Below are positions 1 through 8,426 of a DNA stretch of 12,505 bases, piece by piece. The notes under the pieces are model-generated. The model searched no databases and was not told the origin of the DNA. It was given only the letters and a program-made list of their open reading frames with translations. Each line of letters starts with the position of its first letter. Position 1 is the first letter of the stretch. Made by a program: the position numbers and the translations under genes. Source of the stretch: Sodalis-like endosymbiont of Proechinophthirus fluctus (GTDB lineage: Bacteria > Pseudomonadota > Gammaproteobacteria > Enterobacterales > Enterobacteriaceae); assembly GCF_001602625.1 (NCBI RefSeq), contig NZ_LECR01000071.1:1180-13684 (forward strand), written 5' to 3'.

Positions 1-1155
1 CAGCCACAGCTGTACGGTCAACTGGGGGTGGAACGTCTGGTTATCAAAGGTAATTTCATGCCCTTTGCCATGACCGACAGTAGCTTGGCGCTCTCTTTCA
101 CCGGGACCCGCTCCACTCTACAGGGGCTTATCAGTACCACCCACGGCCAGGTAAACCTCAATGGCGACGCCGACTGGGGCCGAATGATGGCCTGGCGCGC
201 GCATATAAATGTGCAGGGCAATCGGGTGCGTATCACTGTGCCCCCCATGGTACGACTGGATATGTCGCCGGATATTGTGTTTGAGGCCACGCCGACGCTA
301 TTCGCCCTCAGTGGCAAGGTCGATATTCCCTGGGCGCACATTGAAGTGAAAAATATGCCGCAGAGCACGGTCGGCGTCTCTAGTGATGAAGTGCTGTTAG
401 ACGATAATCTGCTGCCGGTAGCCGATAGCGACAGCGGCGCCGCTATCTCCATTATCTCAAACCTGCTGGTTCATGTCGGAGATGACGTGCGACTTGACGC
501 TTTCGGCCTAAAAGCCAGGCTAAAGGGAGATTTGAAAGTGGTGCAGGATAAGCAGGGGCTGGGGTTGAACGGGCAAATCGATATTCCCTCCGGCCGCTTC
601 CAGGCCTATGGACAGGATTTGATCATCAACAAAGGGCAGTTGCTGTTTTCCGGCCCGGCTGATCAGCCTTACCTAAACATCGAAGCTATACGCAATCTGG
701 ACTCCACCGAGGATGACGTCACGGCGGGGGTACGCGTCATAGGGTTGGCCGACCAACCGAAAGTGGAAGTTTTTTCCAATCCGGTTAAATCGCAACAGGA
801 GGCGCTGTCTTATTTATTGCGCGGACAGGGTCTGGATGCCTCTGGCGCTGACAGTAATATGATGACCTCCATGTTAATTGGGATGGGGGTTGCGCAAAGC
901 GGGCAAGTTGTGGGTAAAATCGGACAAGTATTTGGTGTCCGCGAGTTAGCGCTGGACACGCAGGGGGTTGGCGACAGTTCCCAGGTCGTGGTCAGCGGTT
1001 ATATCGCGCCAGGTCTGCAGGTTAAATACGGTGTTGGTATTTTTGACTCACTAGTAACGTTAACGCTGCGTTATCGTTTAATGCCAAAATTTTATCTGGA
1101 AGCCGTGTCTGGTCTAAACCAGGCGCTAGACTTGCTCTATCGGTTTGATTTTTAA
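1..1155 (+). CDS. tamB: TamB (YtfN), C-terminal part; gene enters from the left edge
   Basis: The reading frame is open from base 1 to a TAA at 1153-1155, giving 384 residues of what is normally a protein of about 1,260. TamB is the inner-membrane-anchored, periplasm-spanning partner of TamA and works in outer-membrane protein and lipid delivery. The visible part is the conserved C-terminal DUF490/TamB domain: glycine-rich beta-strand repeats, a conserved stretch reading [19 protein letters not shown], then [18 protein letters not shown], and the tail [10 protein letters not shown]. The last residue is Phe, as in enteric TamB and many outer-membrane-targeted chains. No stop or frameshift is seen, so this part looks functional. 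The GTG at 28 is internal and not a start. The ytfP remnant begins two bases after the stop, as expected for the ytfN-ytfP operon; ytfM (tamA) should lie further upstream. Confidence 0.95.
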   Translation, partial: QPQLYGQLGVERLVIKGNFMPFAMTDSSLALSFTGTRSTLQGLISTTHGQVNLNGDADWGRMMAWRAHINVQGNRVRITVPPMVRLDMSPDIVFEATPTLFALSGKVDIPWAHIEVKNMPQSTVGVSSDEVLLDDNLLPVADSDSGAAISIISNLLVHVGDDVRLDAFGLKARLKGDLKVVQDKQGLGLNGQIDIPSGRFQAYGQDLIINKGQLLFSGPADQPYLNIEAIRNLDSTEDDVTAGVRVIGLADQPKVEVFSNPVKSQQEALSYLLRGQGLDASGADSNMMTSMLIGMGVAQSGQVVGKIGQVFGVRELALDTQGVGDSSQVVVSGYIAPGLQVKYGVGIFDSLVTLTLRYRLMPKFYLEAVSGLNQALDLLYRFDF

Positions 1156-1157
1156 TA

Positions 1158-1522
1158 ATGCAAATTATTGTTTACGTTATTATGCAACGTAAACAGAGAA
1201 ATAGTTACCGGATTACCAGTGCCCAATGGCTAGTAGATTACACTGTTCCAGGATACGCGCTTTACGATCTCTTCTATTATCCGGCAGTCGAGTTGGTATC
1301 CGGCAGTCGAGTTGGGTAATGGCGCGGTCTATGGCGGGGTGTACCGCATTGATTCCACCACCCTGACGGAATTGGGTGTTTGCTATGCACCAAAGCGGCG
1401 AATACATGCGGATCCTGATCGGTATGCCATACGGTAGCTCCTGGATTTATCTTTATTAGAGACCAGTTACCGATCTTACGTTGCTGCCAGGAAGGGGTTG
1501 GGTACGCCGTACGCCGGCATGA
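1158..1522 (+). pseudogene. ytfP: ytfP remnant (gamma-glutamylcyclotransferase-like family)
   Basis: The translation from the ATG at 1158 still follows enteric YtfP: MQIIVYVIMQRKQRNSYRIT, then QWLVDYTVPGYALYDLFYYP. A 19-base tandem duplication (1281-1299, repeated from 1300) then throws the frame. After it, NGAVYGGVYRIDSTTLTEL follows in the corrected frame. A second frameshift precedes SGEYMRILIGMPYGSSWIYL, and an in-frame TAG at 1457 replaces a glutamine codon. The final RPV...GW region can still be read to a TGA at 1520-1522. YtfP is a small cytosolic protein of about 113 residues with a gamma-glutamylcyclotransferase-like fold and an unclear role. The Gly of the YGSLR substrate-binding motif near the N terminus is also gone (here YVIMQ). 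The gene is surely dead. Its place directly behind tamB supports the identity. Confidence 0.88.
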
Positions 1523-1556
1523 GAGCGGCCCCTTCCGACAAGGCGGATTAATGACC

Positions 1557-1585
1557 AAAAAACCGCTCGGTGAGCGGTTTTTTTT
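1557..1585. terminator. Bidirectional rho-independent terminator between ytfP and ppa
   Basis: A perfect 7-bp stem ACCGCTC/GAGCGGT with a 3-base GGT loop (1562-1578) is flanked by six A on the left and eight T on the right. It can therefore stop transcription from both sides: the tamB-ytfP strand, and ppa, whose stop codon lies 8 bases further right. The structure is fully intact although ytfP is dead. Confidence 0.9.
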
Positions 1586-1592
1586 GGCGAAA

Positions 1593-2123
1593 TCATTTCT
1601 TCTTGGCGCGCGCAAAAGAGGAGAGAATTTCGGCTTTGGCCGCTTCGGCGTTATCCCAACCGTCGATCTTCACCCATTTGCCAGCTTCGAGATCTTTGTA
1701 ATGCTCGAAGAAATGAGTGATTTGCGCCCGCAGAAGCTGCGGCAGATCATCTACGTCTTTAATGTGGTCATATTCTTTGGACAGCTTGGTGTATGGCACC
1801 GCTACCAGTTTGGCATCTTCGCCGGACTCATCAGTCATTTTTAACATGCTGATCGGACGGCAGCGCACCACGGCCCCAGGCTGCAGTGGATACGGCGTCG
1901 GCACTAGGACATCCACCGGATCGCCATCCAAGGAAAGGGTGTGGTTGATATAGCCGTAGTTACAGGGATAGAACATCACGGTGGACATGAAACGATCGAC
2001 AAACAGGGCGCCGCTTTCCTTGTCTACTTCGTATTTAATGGGGGAAGCATTAGCCGGAATTTCAATGACCACATAAATATCTTCCGGGAGATCTTTGCCT
2101 GCCGGTACTTGATTTAAACTCAT
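1593..2123 (-). CDS. ppa: Inorganic pyrophosphatase (family I)
   Basis: This 176-residue protein has exactly the length of E. coli Ppa and is nearly collinear with it. It hydrolyses pyrophosphate from nucleotide, tRNA and lipid-precursor synthesis to two phosphates in the cytosol and is essential in enterics. The family signature DGDPVDVL is at residues 66-73, with metal-binding Asp66, Asp68 and Asp71. Asp98 and Asp103 lie in [17 protein letters not shown], and the active-site lysines and tyrosines of KYEVDKESG and [12 protein letters not shown] are kept. The start is the ATG whose complement is at 2121-2123, preceded on the minus strand by AAGGA with a spacing of 7. A possible -10 box, TATACT, lies at 2172-2167 on the minus strand, with no convincing -35. 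The gene is intact, unlike both neighbours. Confidence 0.97.
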   Translation of the reverse strand: MSLNQVPAGKDLPEDIYVVIEIPANASPIKYEVDKESGALFVDRFMSTVMFYPCNYGYINHTLSLDGDPVDVLVPTPYPLQPGAVVRCRPISMLKMTDESGEDAKLVAVPYTKLSKEYDHIKDVDDLPQLLRAQITHFFEHYKDLEAGKWVKIDGWDNAEAAKAEILSSFARAKKK

Positions 2124-2242
2124 ATCGTTTTCCTTAAACTTTCTAGTAGTGGCGAGACAGCTAGCTAGTATAACCGATTTTCCCCGCGGTACGCAGGGTG
2201 CCCGCGGATAGGATCACGCTGTTGCGTCGACTAACGCGGAAG

Positions 2243-2264
2243 CCGCGCCTGGCATATGGCGCGG
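2243..2264. terminator. Hairpin downstream of the fbp remnant
   Basis: Perfect 7-bp GC-rich arms, CCGCGCC and GGCGCGG, enclose an 8-base loop just past the ancestral fbp stop. The position fits an fbp transcription terminator, but neither side has a T-tract. It may be a decayed terminator or an mRNA-protecting hairpin. Confidence 0.4.
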
Positions 2265-2275
2265 ACGTAGAGTAT

Positions 2276-3266
2276 TCAGACGTTGTCTGGGTAATTGCGG
2301 ATAAAATCGTTCAACGTCATTAAAATAGACTCTGTCCCGATAAAAAACGCGGAATACTAGTACAGCTAGCGTGGCTCAATATCCAGTATTCGATTTTACC
2401 GCTGCTGGCCTTGTGCCACCAACATGCTCGGCCAGAAACGCTATCGGGTTGTACTCATAGGATAATCGCAGATTATCATTGAGATGGGTCGAGGTGCTTG
2501 GATAGGGATAAATGCCGCCTTTGAGTAAATTCCGATGAAAATCGGAAACCAGCGAATCGATGTAGCGCGAGGTGTAGGGAGGGGTGTTGGGTGGCTTTGT
2601 CCATTTCATGGCAATATTTGATGTATTTTTTCACCCAGTTGGGGAGAACTTTATCTTAATTTAGTTGCCATCATTGATGTAATATATCTGCCTGGTCGTG
2701 GGAAAGTCCACGTTTTCATGAGACAGTCAAAATACCCCAGCGACGGATAGTGGATAAAGTCGTGTACGCCACAGCCAGTAGTGTACGCCAGTATTGAACC
2801 GTAGATCGCGTAGCGGGCAGTGAGTTGTTTATTGCTGGGCAAGGAAGTCTTCTTTGGTCACTAGCGTACCGACCGGCTTGATGCGCTGATAGATAGAGAA
2901 AATAGTGCCAATCGAGACATTGACATCGATATTGGATGAACCGTCCAAGGGATTCATCAACACCACACACTCGCCACTTTCCACCCCTTCAAAGACGACA
3001 ACTTCATCTCTCCCTCAGAGGCAATGCCCGCGACCTATCTATGGGCTTTCAGTTTTTCGTTCGCGAAAAAATCCAATATCATGTGTGGACTTCGCCCTGC
3101 ACGTTTTCAGTTCCGCTGGTGCCAAAGGATACCCACCAATCCTGCTTTGTTGATGTCACGGTGAATGATTTTAGCTCGCCGAAAGTAACACGGTCAACTC
3201 GCCGGTAACATGCGGAAAATCATGCTGCTTCTCAATCTCAACAATAAACTCGCCTAACGTTTTCAT
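2276..3266 (-). pseudogene. fbp: fbp remnant (fructose-1,6-bisphosphatase class I)
   Basis: Fbp removes the 1-phosphate of fructose-1,6-bisphosphate in gluconeogenesis. The remnant spans 991 bases, against 999 for E. coli fbp, so it is almost full length. Reading the minus strand: [20 protein letters not shown] from the ATG at 3266; a frameshifting deletion near 3178; [17 protein letters not shown]; a TGA within the region after ENVQGEV; ILDFFANEKLKA; a TAG; a further shift before DEVVVFEG; then [21 protein letters not shown] shift at the stop after FLAQQ leads to YTTGCGVHDFIHYPSLG, then [20 protein letters not shown], and the end FIRNYPDNV with its TGA at 2278-2276. The metal-binding MDPLDGSS motif reads MNPLDGSS, losing one Asp. 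With at least four frameshifts, several stops and this active-site change, the gene cannot be functional. Confidence 0.92.
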
Positions 3267-3463
3267 GACACATTTCCTGAACTTTAAAAGGACCGTAAAG
3301 CTACGGGTGAAAAGCGGTATAATTTTTTACCGATACCAGTTTCTATCCATCCAGTTTAGCCTAAACAGATTACCAGTACATCATCAAATACTATTTCTAT
3401 CAATCGGGCCTGGGCGCTAGAATAATAGAATAGGCGGCAATACGCGGCTAAAAATGGAAAAAT
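3267..3463. other. Divergent intergenic region between the fbp and mpl remnants
   Basis: This 197-base spacer must have held the promoters of both fbp and mpl, which are divergent here as in E. coli. I see AT-rich stretches but no -35/-10 pair I would defend on either strand, which fits decay of both genes. Confidence 0.5.
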
Positions 3464-4929
3464 TATGTGCATTTATTTTTGGTATCTGCGGCACCTTTAT
3501 GATGGAAATTCTGGCGATGCTGGCTTATTCTCTGGTGCTTGAGGTCACCATATCGGATGATAATGTTTATCTGCCGATGAGTACGCTGCTGTAGGAGCAG
3601 GGAGTTGGTCTGATTTAAGGTTACAATCCAACGCAGTTTTATCCCGCGCCGAATTAGGTCATTATCGCCAACGCCATGTCGCGGGGTAATCCCTGCATGG
3701 AAACGGTATTGGAGAGAGGCATCTCCTATATGTACAGCCCGTATTGACTGCACGATCACGTGCCGACGCCGCGCTGGGTGATCGCCGTTGCCAGCACCCA
3801 CGGCAAGACCACCACAGCAGGTATGGTCACTTGGATCTTGGAGGAGTCTAGCTATCAAACGGGCTTCTTGATTGGCGGCATACTGGGCAATTTTACTATC
3901 TCCGCCCGGCTTGGCTACGGCCTGTTCTTCATGGTTGGTAGAGGCAAATGAATACGATTGCTCCTTTTTCGATAAATAGTCCAAGTTCGTCCGTTACTGT
4001 CCACACACCCTTGTTCTGAATAACTTGGAATTCGACCAAGCCGATATTTTCGATGATCTCAAAGCGATCCAAGAGCAGTTCCCTCATCTAATGATGCTGG
4101 TGCACACGGCAAAGGAAAAATTATTTTTCCCAGATAATGACATTAATCTTAAACACACCTTTGCAATAGGATGCTAGAGCGAAACGGAATACGCCGGCTA
4201 AGGAGGGTAACATGGCGCGCGAAAAAAACCACCCCGGACGCTAGTGGTTTCGAGGCGTATTTTCACGATGAGCCTGTTGGCGCAGCAGTTGGCAACCAGT
4301 GAGCGAGCATAATATGAATAACGCCCTGATAGCTATTGCACGCTGTTCGCCATGTCGGAGTACTGCCGGGCGCTGGACTGCTTTATTAATGCCCGCCGGT
4401 GGCTGGAGCTTAAAGGTACCGCTAACGGCGGCGATGGTTTACGATGATTTTGCCCATCATCTCACCGCGATCCTGGCGACGCTTGCAGCATTGTGCAGCA
4501 AAATAGGCGGCACAGCGCGGATTCTGGCGGTACTGGAATCTCGTTCCAACACTATGAAATGGGGCTATCCAAAAATGAGTTGGCACCATCACTCGGGCGC
4601 GCTGAAGAGGAGTTTCTTTGTCAGCCGTAGCATATTTCCTGGCAGGTGAGCGAAGTGTCATAGGCCTCTGCGTGCAATCTGCGTACTGCAGCGCCGATGT
4701 TGATACGCTAGTGAAGATGATCGTAAAAACCGCTCAGCTGGGAGATTTCATCCTGGTGATAAGCAACGGCAGTTTTGTCGGTATCCATAATGCCAAGCTA
4801 CTGGATCAGTTGATGCAAAGAGCCGCTCGCCAGGGCGGGAAAAAACCTGCGATCGAGGGGAGTCGTCTTCTAGACGATGAGGGAATCATCAAATTGCGAT
4901 GGGTTAATTCCGGACACAGAATTAACTGA
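3464..4929 (+). pseudogene. mpl: mpl remnant (UDP-MurNAc:tripeptide ligase)
   Basis: Mpl joins the recycled murein tripeptide L-Ala-gamma-D-Glu-meso-Dap to UDP-MurNAc in the cytosol. The whole enzyme can be traced across frames: ICGTFMMEILAMLAYSLVLE; STLL followed by a TAG; NAMSRGNPCMETVLERGISY; the ATP-binding loop STHGKTTTAGM (Gly to Ser just before THGKTT); LILNNLEF-like LVLNNLEFDQADIFDDLKAI; DNDINLKHTFAIGC; the VYDDFAHH and LATLAALCSKIGGTARI region of domain 3; and SNGSFVGIHNAKLLDQL at the end. Many internal stops (for example near 3592, 3616 and 3655) and several frameshifts, one within the first five codons, rule out function. The last open stretch runs past the usual Mpl C terminus to a TGA at 4927-4929. 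The divergent arrangement with fbp is the enteric one. Confidence 0.9.
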
Positions 4930-4979
4930 GGGTCGCCGAGAAATTATGTGGGTTGATGTGGTTGATATAGGTTACAGAG

Positions 4980-5002
4980 AGTGTGTCATAACATGACACA
5001 CT
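4980..5002. other. Perfect 10-bp inverted repeat / hairpin
   Basis: AGTGTGTCAT, a 3-base AAC spacer, then ATGACACACT form an uninterrupted 10-bp stem between the convergent mpl and yhcN-like remnants. No T-tract follows on either side. The position suits a terminator, but the symmetric TGTCAT/ATGACA core would also suit a dimeric repressor site. Its role is not decided by the sequence. Confidence 0.55.
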
Positions 5003-5119
5003 GCATATTGTTGCCAAAAAGTATGCCCGATCGGTAGCACTGATCTGCCAGGCGCTGTCGCGAGCAACTGTCCCAGTTCTGGAAAACTGACTTACTTGTA
5101 TAGCTGGGGTGGTAGCGTG

Positions 5120-5356
5120 CTAGTTGCTGTGTTCATAGGATTCGGTTACGCGGTCGCGCGGCGCCCTCTCGCGTCGGCCTCCTGATTCAGCGACTGATGG
5201 ATGTCGCTTAGCGCACTGTCGATACCTTCTAACCCTAACGCTGCTCATAGGCTGCAAATCTTGAGCCTGCTGTAGTAAGATAGAATCCGCGGCGAATGTG
5301 TTGAAGGACAATGCGGAATACACTGTCGTTAAAGGTAACGCCGTTTTGGTTTTCAT
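5120..5356 (-). pseudogene. yhcN: yhcN-like remnant (DUF1471 / BhsA family periplasmic protein)
   Basis: The N terminus, MKTKTALPLTTVYSALSFNT followed by FAADSI, is a signal peptide with an A-x-A cleavage site, very like E. coli YhcN. A conserved region corresponding to the DUF1471 domain follows, but only by changing frame: after QQAQDLQP the matching frame reads LGLEGIDSALSDIHQSLNQE and ADARGRR. A second shift back gives RVTESYEHSN. These small periplasmic proteins are stress-induced and are linked to acid or peroxide response and biofilm in E. coli. The start at 5356 is chosen because GAGG lies 9 bases upstream; the ATG at 5371 is less likely. yhcN is the enteric neighbour of argR, which supports the call. 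Two frameshifts make it a pseudogene. Confidence 0.7.
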
Positions 5357-5510
5357 CGCCTTATTCCTCATATAACGCTTTACCTAACTCGGATTATGAT
5401 GCTTATTACGAAGCTAAGCATATACTAGTAATTAATAATTACTATTAGTTTAATAACTATTTTTAATTAAACTTTAATCTTAAAATTATATATTTTATGA
5501 TAAAATGTTA

Positions 5511-5828
5511 TTAAACATGAGCGTATTTTGTTAATTTTATATAAAATAATATACATAAGTTGATGTGGCTAAAAGTACGGTCTGAGATAGTATTTCTCAC
5601 TATATTATATATAATATCCATTATTTCTGATATGTGAGCAGGTATCATGCTATTTACTAAGGTGAAAAAATAAAAAGAGTAAAGTAATTTTAATAAAATG
5701 CAGTTTTTCTTACCGCATTTAGCACTGTGAATAATGGCGGGATGATAGGGCGTGAGGGCTCTGCTCATCCACCATAAAGTATGGGGATGCGCGTTACGCA
5801 TTTGGGATAATGTGCTAACACGTTTCAT
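5511..5828 (-). CDS. Doubtful hypothetical protein or remnant with a strong ribosome binding site
   Basis: An open frame of 105 codons starts with MKRVSTLSQMRNAHPHTLWW. It is preceded by AGGAGG, but only two bases separate this from the ATG, which is closer than optimal. The first 50 or so codons have a plausible composition (HPHTLWWMSRALTPYHPAI). The rest falls in very AT-rich sequence and becomes rich in Ile, Tyr and Phe, as random AT-rich DNA would. I do not recognise the protein. It may be the 5' end of a decayed gene whose frame runs on by chance. Confidence 0.25.
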   Translation of the reverse strand: MKRVSTLSQMRNAHPHTLWWMSRALTPYHPAIIHSAKCGKKNCILLKLLYSFYFFTLVNSMIPAHISEIMDIIYNIVRNTISDRTFSHINLCILFYIKLTKYAHV

Positions 5829-5952
5829 ATCCTCCTCAGGAAGGACAGCACGACGTTATAGATTACACGTTCGCTGGAACGGTGCGTCTATATAGAGGGG
5901 CCATATTCGCTAGGATAGTGTGCCGGGGTCGGTTGTACGTTCGCAGGAGTCG

Positions 5953-5981
5953 CACGCGGATGCGTGTCGCGCATCCGCGTG
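5953..5981. repeat. GC-rich 12-bp perfect inverted repeat
   Basis: Arms CACGCGGATGCG and CGCATCCGCGTG flank a 5-base TGTCG loop, giving a very stable hairpin in otherwise featureless DNA. No T-tract follows on either strand, so it is not a classical terminator. It resembles a REP-like element or a remnant mobile-element end. No second copy is visible in this window. Confidence 0.6.
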
Positions 5982-6238
5982 AATCTCGCGACGATAGGGC
6001 GCGGTAGCTTCTAGACATCAAAGTGACCGCTGGGGATGGGCACTGGCGAAGGGAGTGTTAAACGTCGAATTGAGATCCTTTATCCCCTGGGGCACGTTAG
6101 GTTTTATACCGTATCGAGTCTCCCGACCTGTAAGCTTAGCTCTAGCGGGTTGGCGGCGACAAGCTCTGACAACGCTGCTGGCATAGCACATCCTTGCGCA
6201 GTCGGTCTTCTCTACAGAGAACGCGAGCCGCGGTGGAA

Positions 6239-6712
<474 letters not shown>

Positions 6713-6745
6713 TTACCGCAGATTAAACCGATTATGTAATGGATT

Positions 6746-6757
6746 ATTATGCATAAT
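6746..6757. promoter_or_regulatory. Palindrome in the argR-mdh promoter region, possible ARG-box relic
   Basis: ATTATGCATAAT is a perfect 12-bp palindrome 36 bases upstream of the argR start, in AT-rich sequence. E. coli argR is autoregulated by ARG boxes in this region, and the TATGCAT core resembles an ARG half-site. The full ARG-box consensus is matched only loosely, so autoregulation is an inference. The CATAAT of either arm could also serve as a -10 box. Confidence 0.3.
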
Positions 6758-6960
6758 TAAATTGGATTGCAGTCGGTGACAGCTTTCACTGTCCATGGTG
6801 GATGAAAAGCCCATAACTTGCAACCCACCTTGTCAATGGCCTGCTTCTACACACACTGTCGCAATCCTAGTGTTAATCAATTGTCTTTATTAGGTGATAC
6901 CTTTTATACTTTTCAGTAGAGTAATAGATGCTATTTTCCTAGGGATATAAGGATATTACA

Positions 6961-7876
6961 ACAATAGTAGCACTGCTAAGCTCAGCAGGCAGTATCAGCT
7001 AGGCGCTAGAGATGCTTCTGCTTACAATTGTTTACCCTAGAATGGGAAACTCTCGTTGTATGACATCACTCCGGTAACAACGGGGATTGTATGGATCTTA
7101 ACCACATTCCCTCGCCGGTAGAAGGTGTGTAGTTTTTGCGGTTCAGATGTGCTCCATTGTTACTGAGCGCTGTGATATAATGCTGATCGTGGCCGGCGTT
7201 CCCCAGCAAGCACGGGTATGGATCGCGCGGATCTTGTTTAATATTAATGCCGGCATTGTGCGGCATTTGGTCGGCCAGGTGGCGGTATGTGCGCCTCAGG
7301 CGCTGATCGGTATCGTCACTAATTCGGTGAATACCCTGGGTTGCCATAGCCGCCGACATGCTGGCGCAGGCTAGGGTCTATCAGTCGTGAAAGCTTTTTG
7401 GTATCATCACCATTAACATCATCCGCGCCAGCAGTTACTCAGCGGCCATGAAGGGCCTGCGCCCGGATCAAATAAAATAGAGGCGCCGGTGGTAGGCGGC
7501 CACTCTGGCGTTACCATTCTACCTTTGCTATCGCAGGCGTCAGGCAGCATCACTTTCATTGATTAAGAAGTGAATCTCCTACGCAACGTATTCGCAACAT
7601 CTGCACCGAAGGCCAAAGCCAGCACCGGATCTACCACTCTTATATCATGGGTAATAGCCGCTACCCGCTTTATATTATCGCTGGCGCTACAGGGGCAGAA
7701 GGAGATAATCGAATGTGCCTATGTCGAAAGCGAGTTGGTTTTTTCTGCTTTTTTCTAACCGCTACTGCTGTGGGGCTTCAGGACACTAGTGCGTGTCGGC
7801 CGTTGGGTATCCTCAGCGACTTTGAATAGCAGGTGCTATAAGGTATGCGCTCGGCGAATAGTTCTCGCAGCAGTAG
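6961..7876 (+). pseudogene. mdh: mdh remnant (malate dehydrogenase)
   Basis: Mdh interconverts malate and oxaloacetate with NAD in the TCA cycle. An AAGGA ribosome binding site remains at 6949-6953, but the start codon has become ACA at 6961. The dinucleotide-binding region GAAGGIGQALALLL reads SSAGSIS, stop, ALEMLLL. KLSLYDITPVTTG, DIMLIVAGVPQQARVWIARI, FNINAGIVRHLVGQVAV, ALIGIVTNSVNT, GGHSGVTILPLLSQ and ECAYVESELVFSAFF follow in shifting frames. The end is GILSDFE, stop, then ALGE-stop-F after a small deletion, finishing at a TAG at 7874-7876. In place of the RKPGMDRSDL substrate-binding segment there is QQARVWIARI after a shift. The remnant is 916 bases against 939 for an intact gene, so decay is by point changes and small indels, not large deletion. 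Confidence 0.9.
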
Positions 7877-7966
7877 TAGCCCATCACCGTCGTGAGGATA
7901 AGGCGCTGCGATCCTTACATCGGTTTAGATCTTCATTATCCATTGCCGCCGAGTGCAGTCTGTTAT

Positions 7967-7992
7967 TTGCCGGCGAAGCCGGCAATGTTTTA
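7967..7992 (+). terminator. Terminator-like hairpin downstream of mdh
   Basis: A perfect 8-bp stem TTGCCGGC/GCCGGCAA with a GAA loop is followed by TGTTTTA. The stem is strong and the T-tract is moderate. It lies about 90 bases after the mdh end and may be its old terminator. Confidence 0.55.
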
Positions 7993-8312
7993 TCGGGCAT
8001 ATTGTCCCGGTTGGGGCATTGCCGCGCCGAGGAGTCCGATAGGGCCCTGCGCGCCCCGGTGAGTGTAGTGGCTGCATTGCCGGCGAAAAGGGATGCCTCT
8101 TACGCCACGTAGTGATTGTCTCGATTTCTCTTAGAGTGTCAGTGAGGGATTAAATTTGTGCTAGACAGTTCATCGCCGACGCGGGGAAACAATAAAACTT
8201 TTCCTTATGCTAAATACTATTTCTGATTTGATTTCTGTGTCTAAAACTTAGCGGTTACGCCATTTTCTTTCCGCTTTTTTATTGGTTATTCATTTTCACT
8301 TAAAACTTATTT

Positions 8313-8337
8313 ATTAATATATATAATATATATTAAT
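8313..8337. repeat. Perfect 25-base AT palindrome
   Basis: Twelve-base arms made only of A and T (ATTAATATATAT and its complement) are symmetric about a single central A at 8325. Such a sequence can melt or extrude a cruciform easily. It lies in the AT-rich upstream region of the Mu-type regulator gene. Confidence 0.7.
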
Positions 8338-8426
8338 TTTGTGTTTTTTATTCTAATAGCTGGTATTGATCTCATTTTTTAATGCCACCTTTGATCCAAT
8401 GCGCTTTTTTTGTGTTGTAATTAGCG

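Larger units (their letters stand above)
5357..6238. other. Long region without a recognised gene between the yhcN-like remnant and argR
   Basis: About 880 bases. The first part (roughly 5390-5720) is strongly AT-rich with many stops in all frames. The second part is richer in GC and contains a strong hairpin at 5953-5981. A motif TTCGC(T/A)-(A)GGA recurs at about 5870, 5906 and 5940, roughly 35 bases apart. One doubtful short open frame with a good ribosome binding site (5828 down to 5511) is listed separately. I could not match anything here to a known family. Confidence 0.5.
7877..8426. other. Region without a recognised gene downstream of mdh
   Basis: The first 240 bases are GC-rich, with a terminator-like hairpin and four copies of a CATTGCCG(G/C)CGA-like motif at about 7941, 7966, 8017 and 8075. 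An open frame crosses it (to 8112), but I see no family in it and it has no ribosome binding site. From about 8130 the sequence becomes AT-rich, with long T runs and a 25-base perfect palindrome at 8313-8337. In E. coli degS and degQ lie on this side of mdh; I see no trace of them. Confidence 0.5.

Noticed and set aside
3463..3984. 173-codon open frame on the minus strand opposite mpl
   Set aside because: The plus strand carries clear Mpl homology, including the ATP-binding loop. The minus frame is a composition shadow.
7789..8112. 107-codon frame downstream of mdh
   Set aside because: Its beginning overlaps the mdh remnant in another frame, and the rest shows no domain or start signals.
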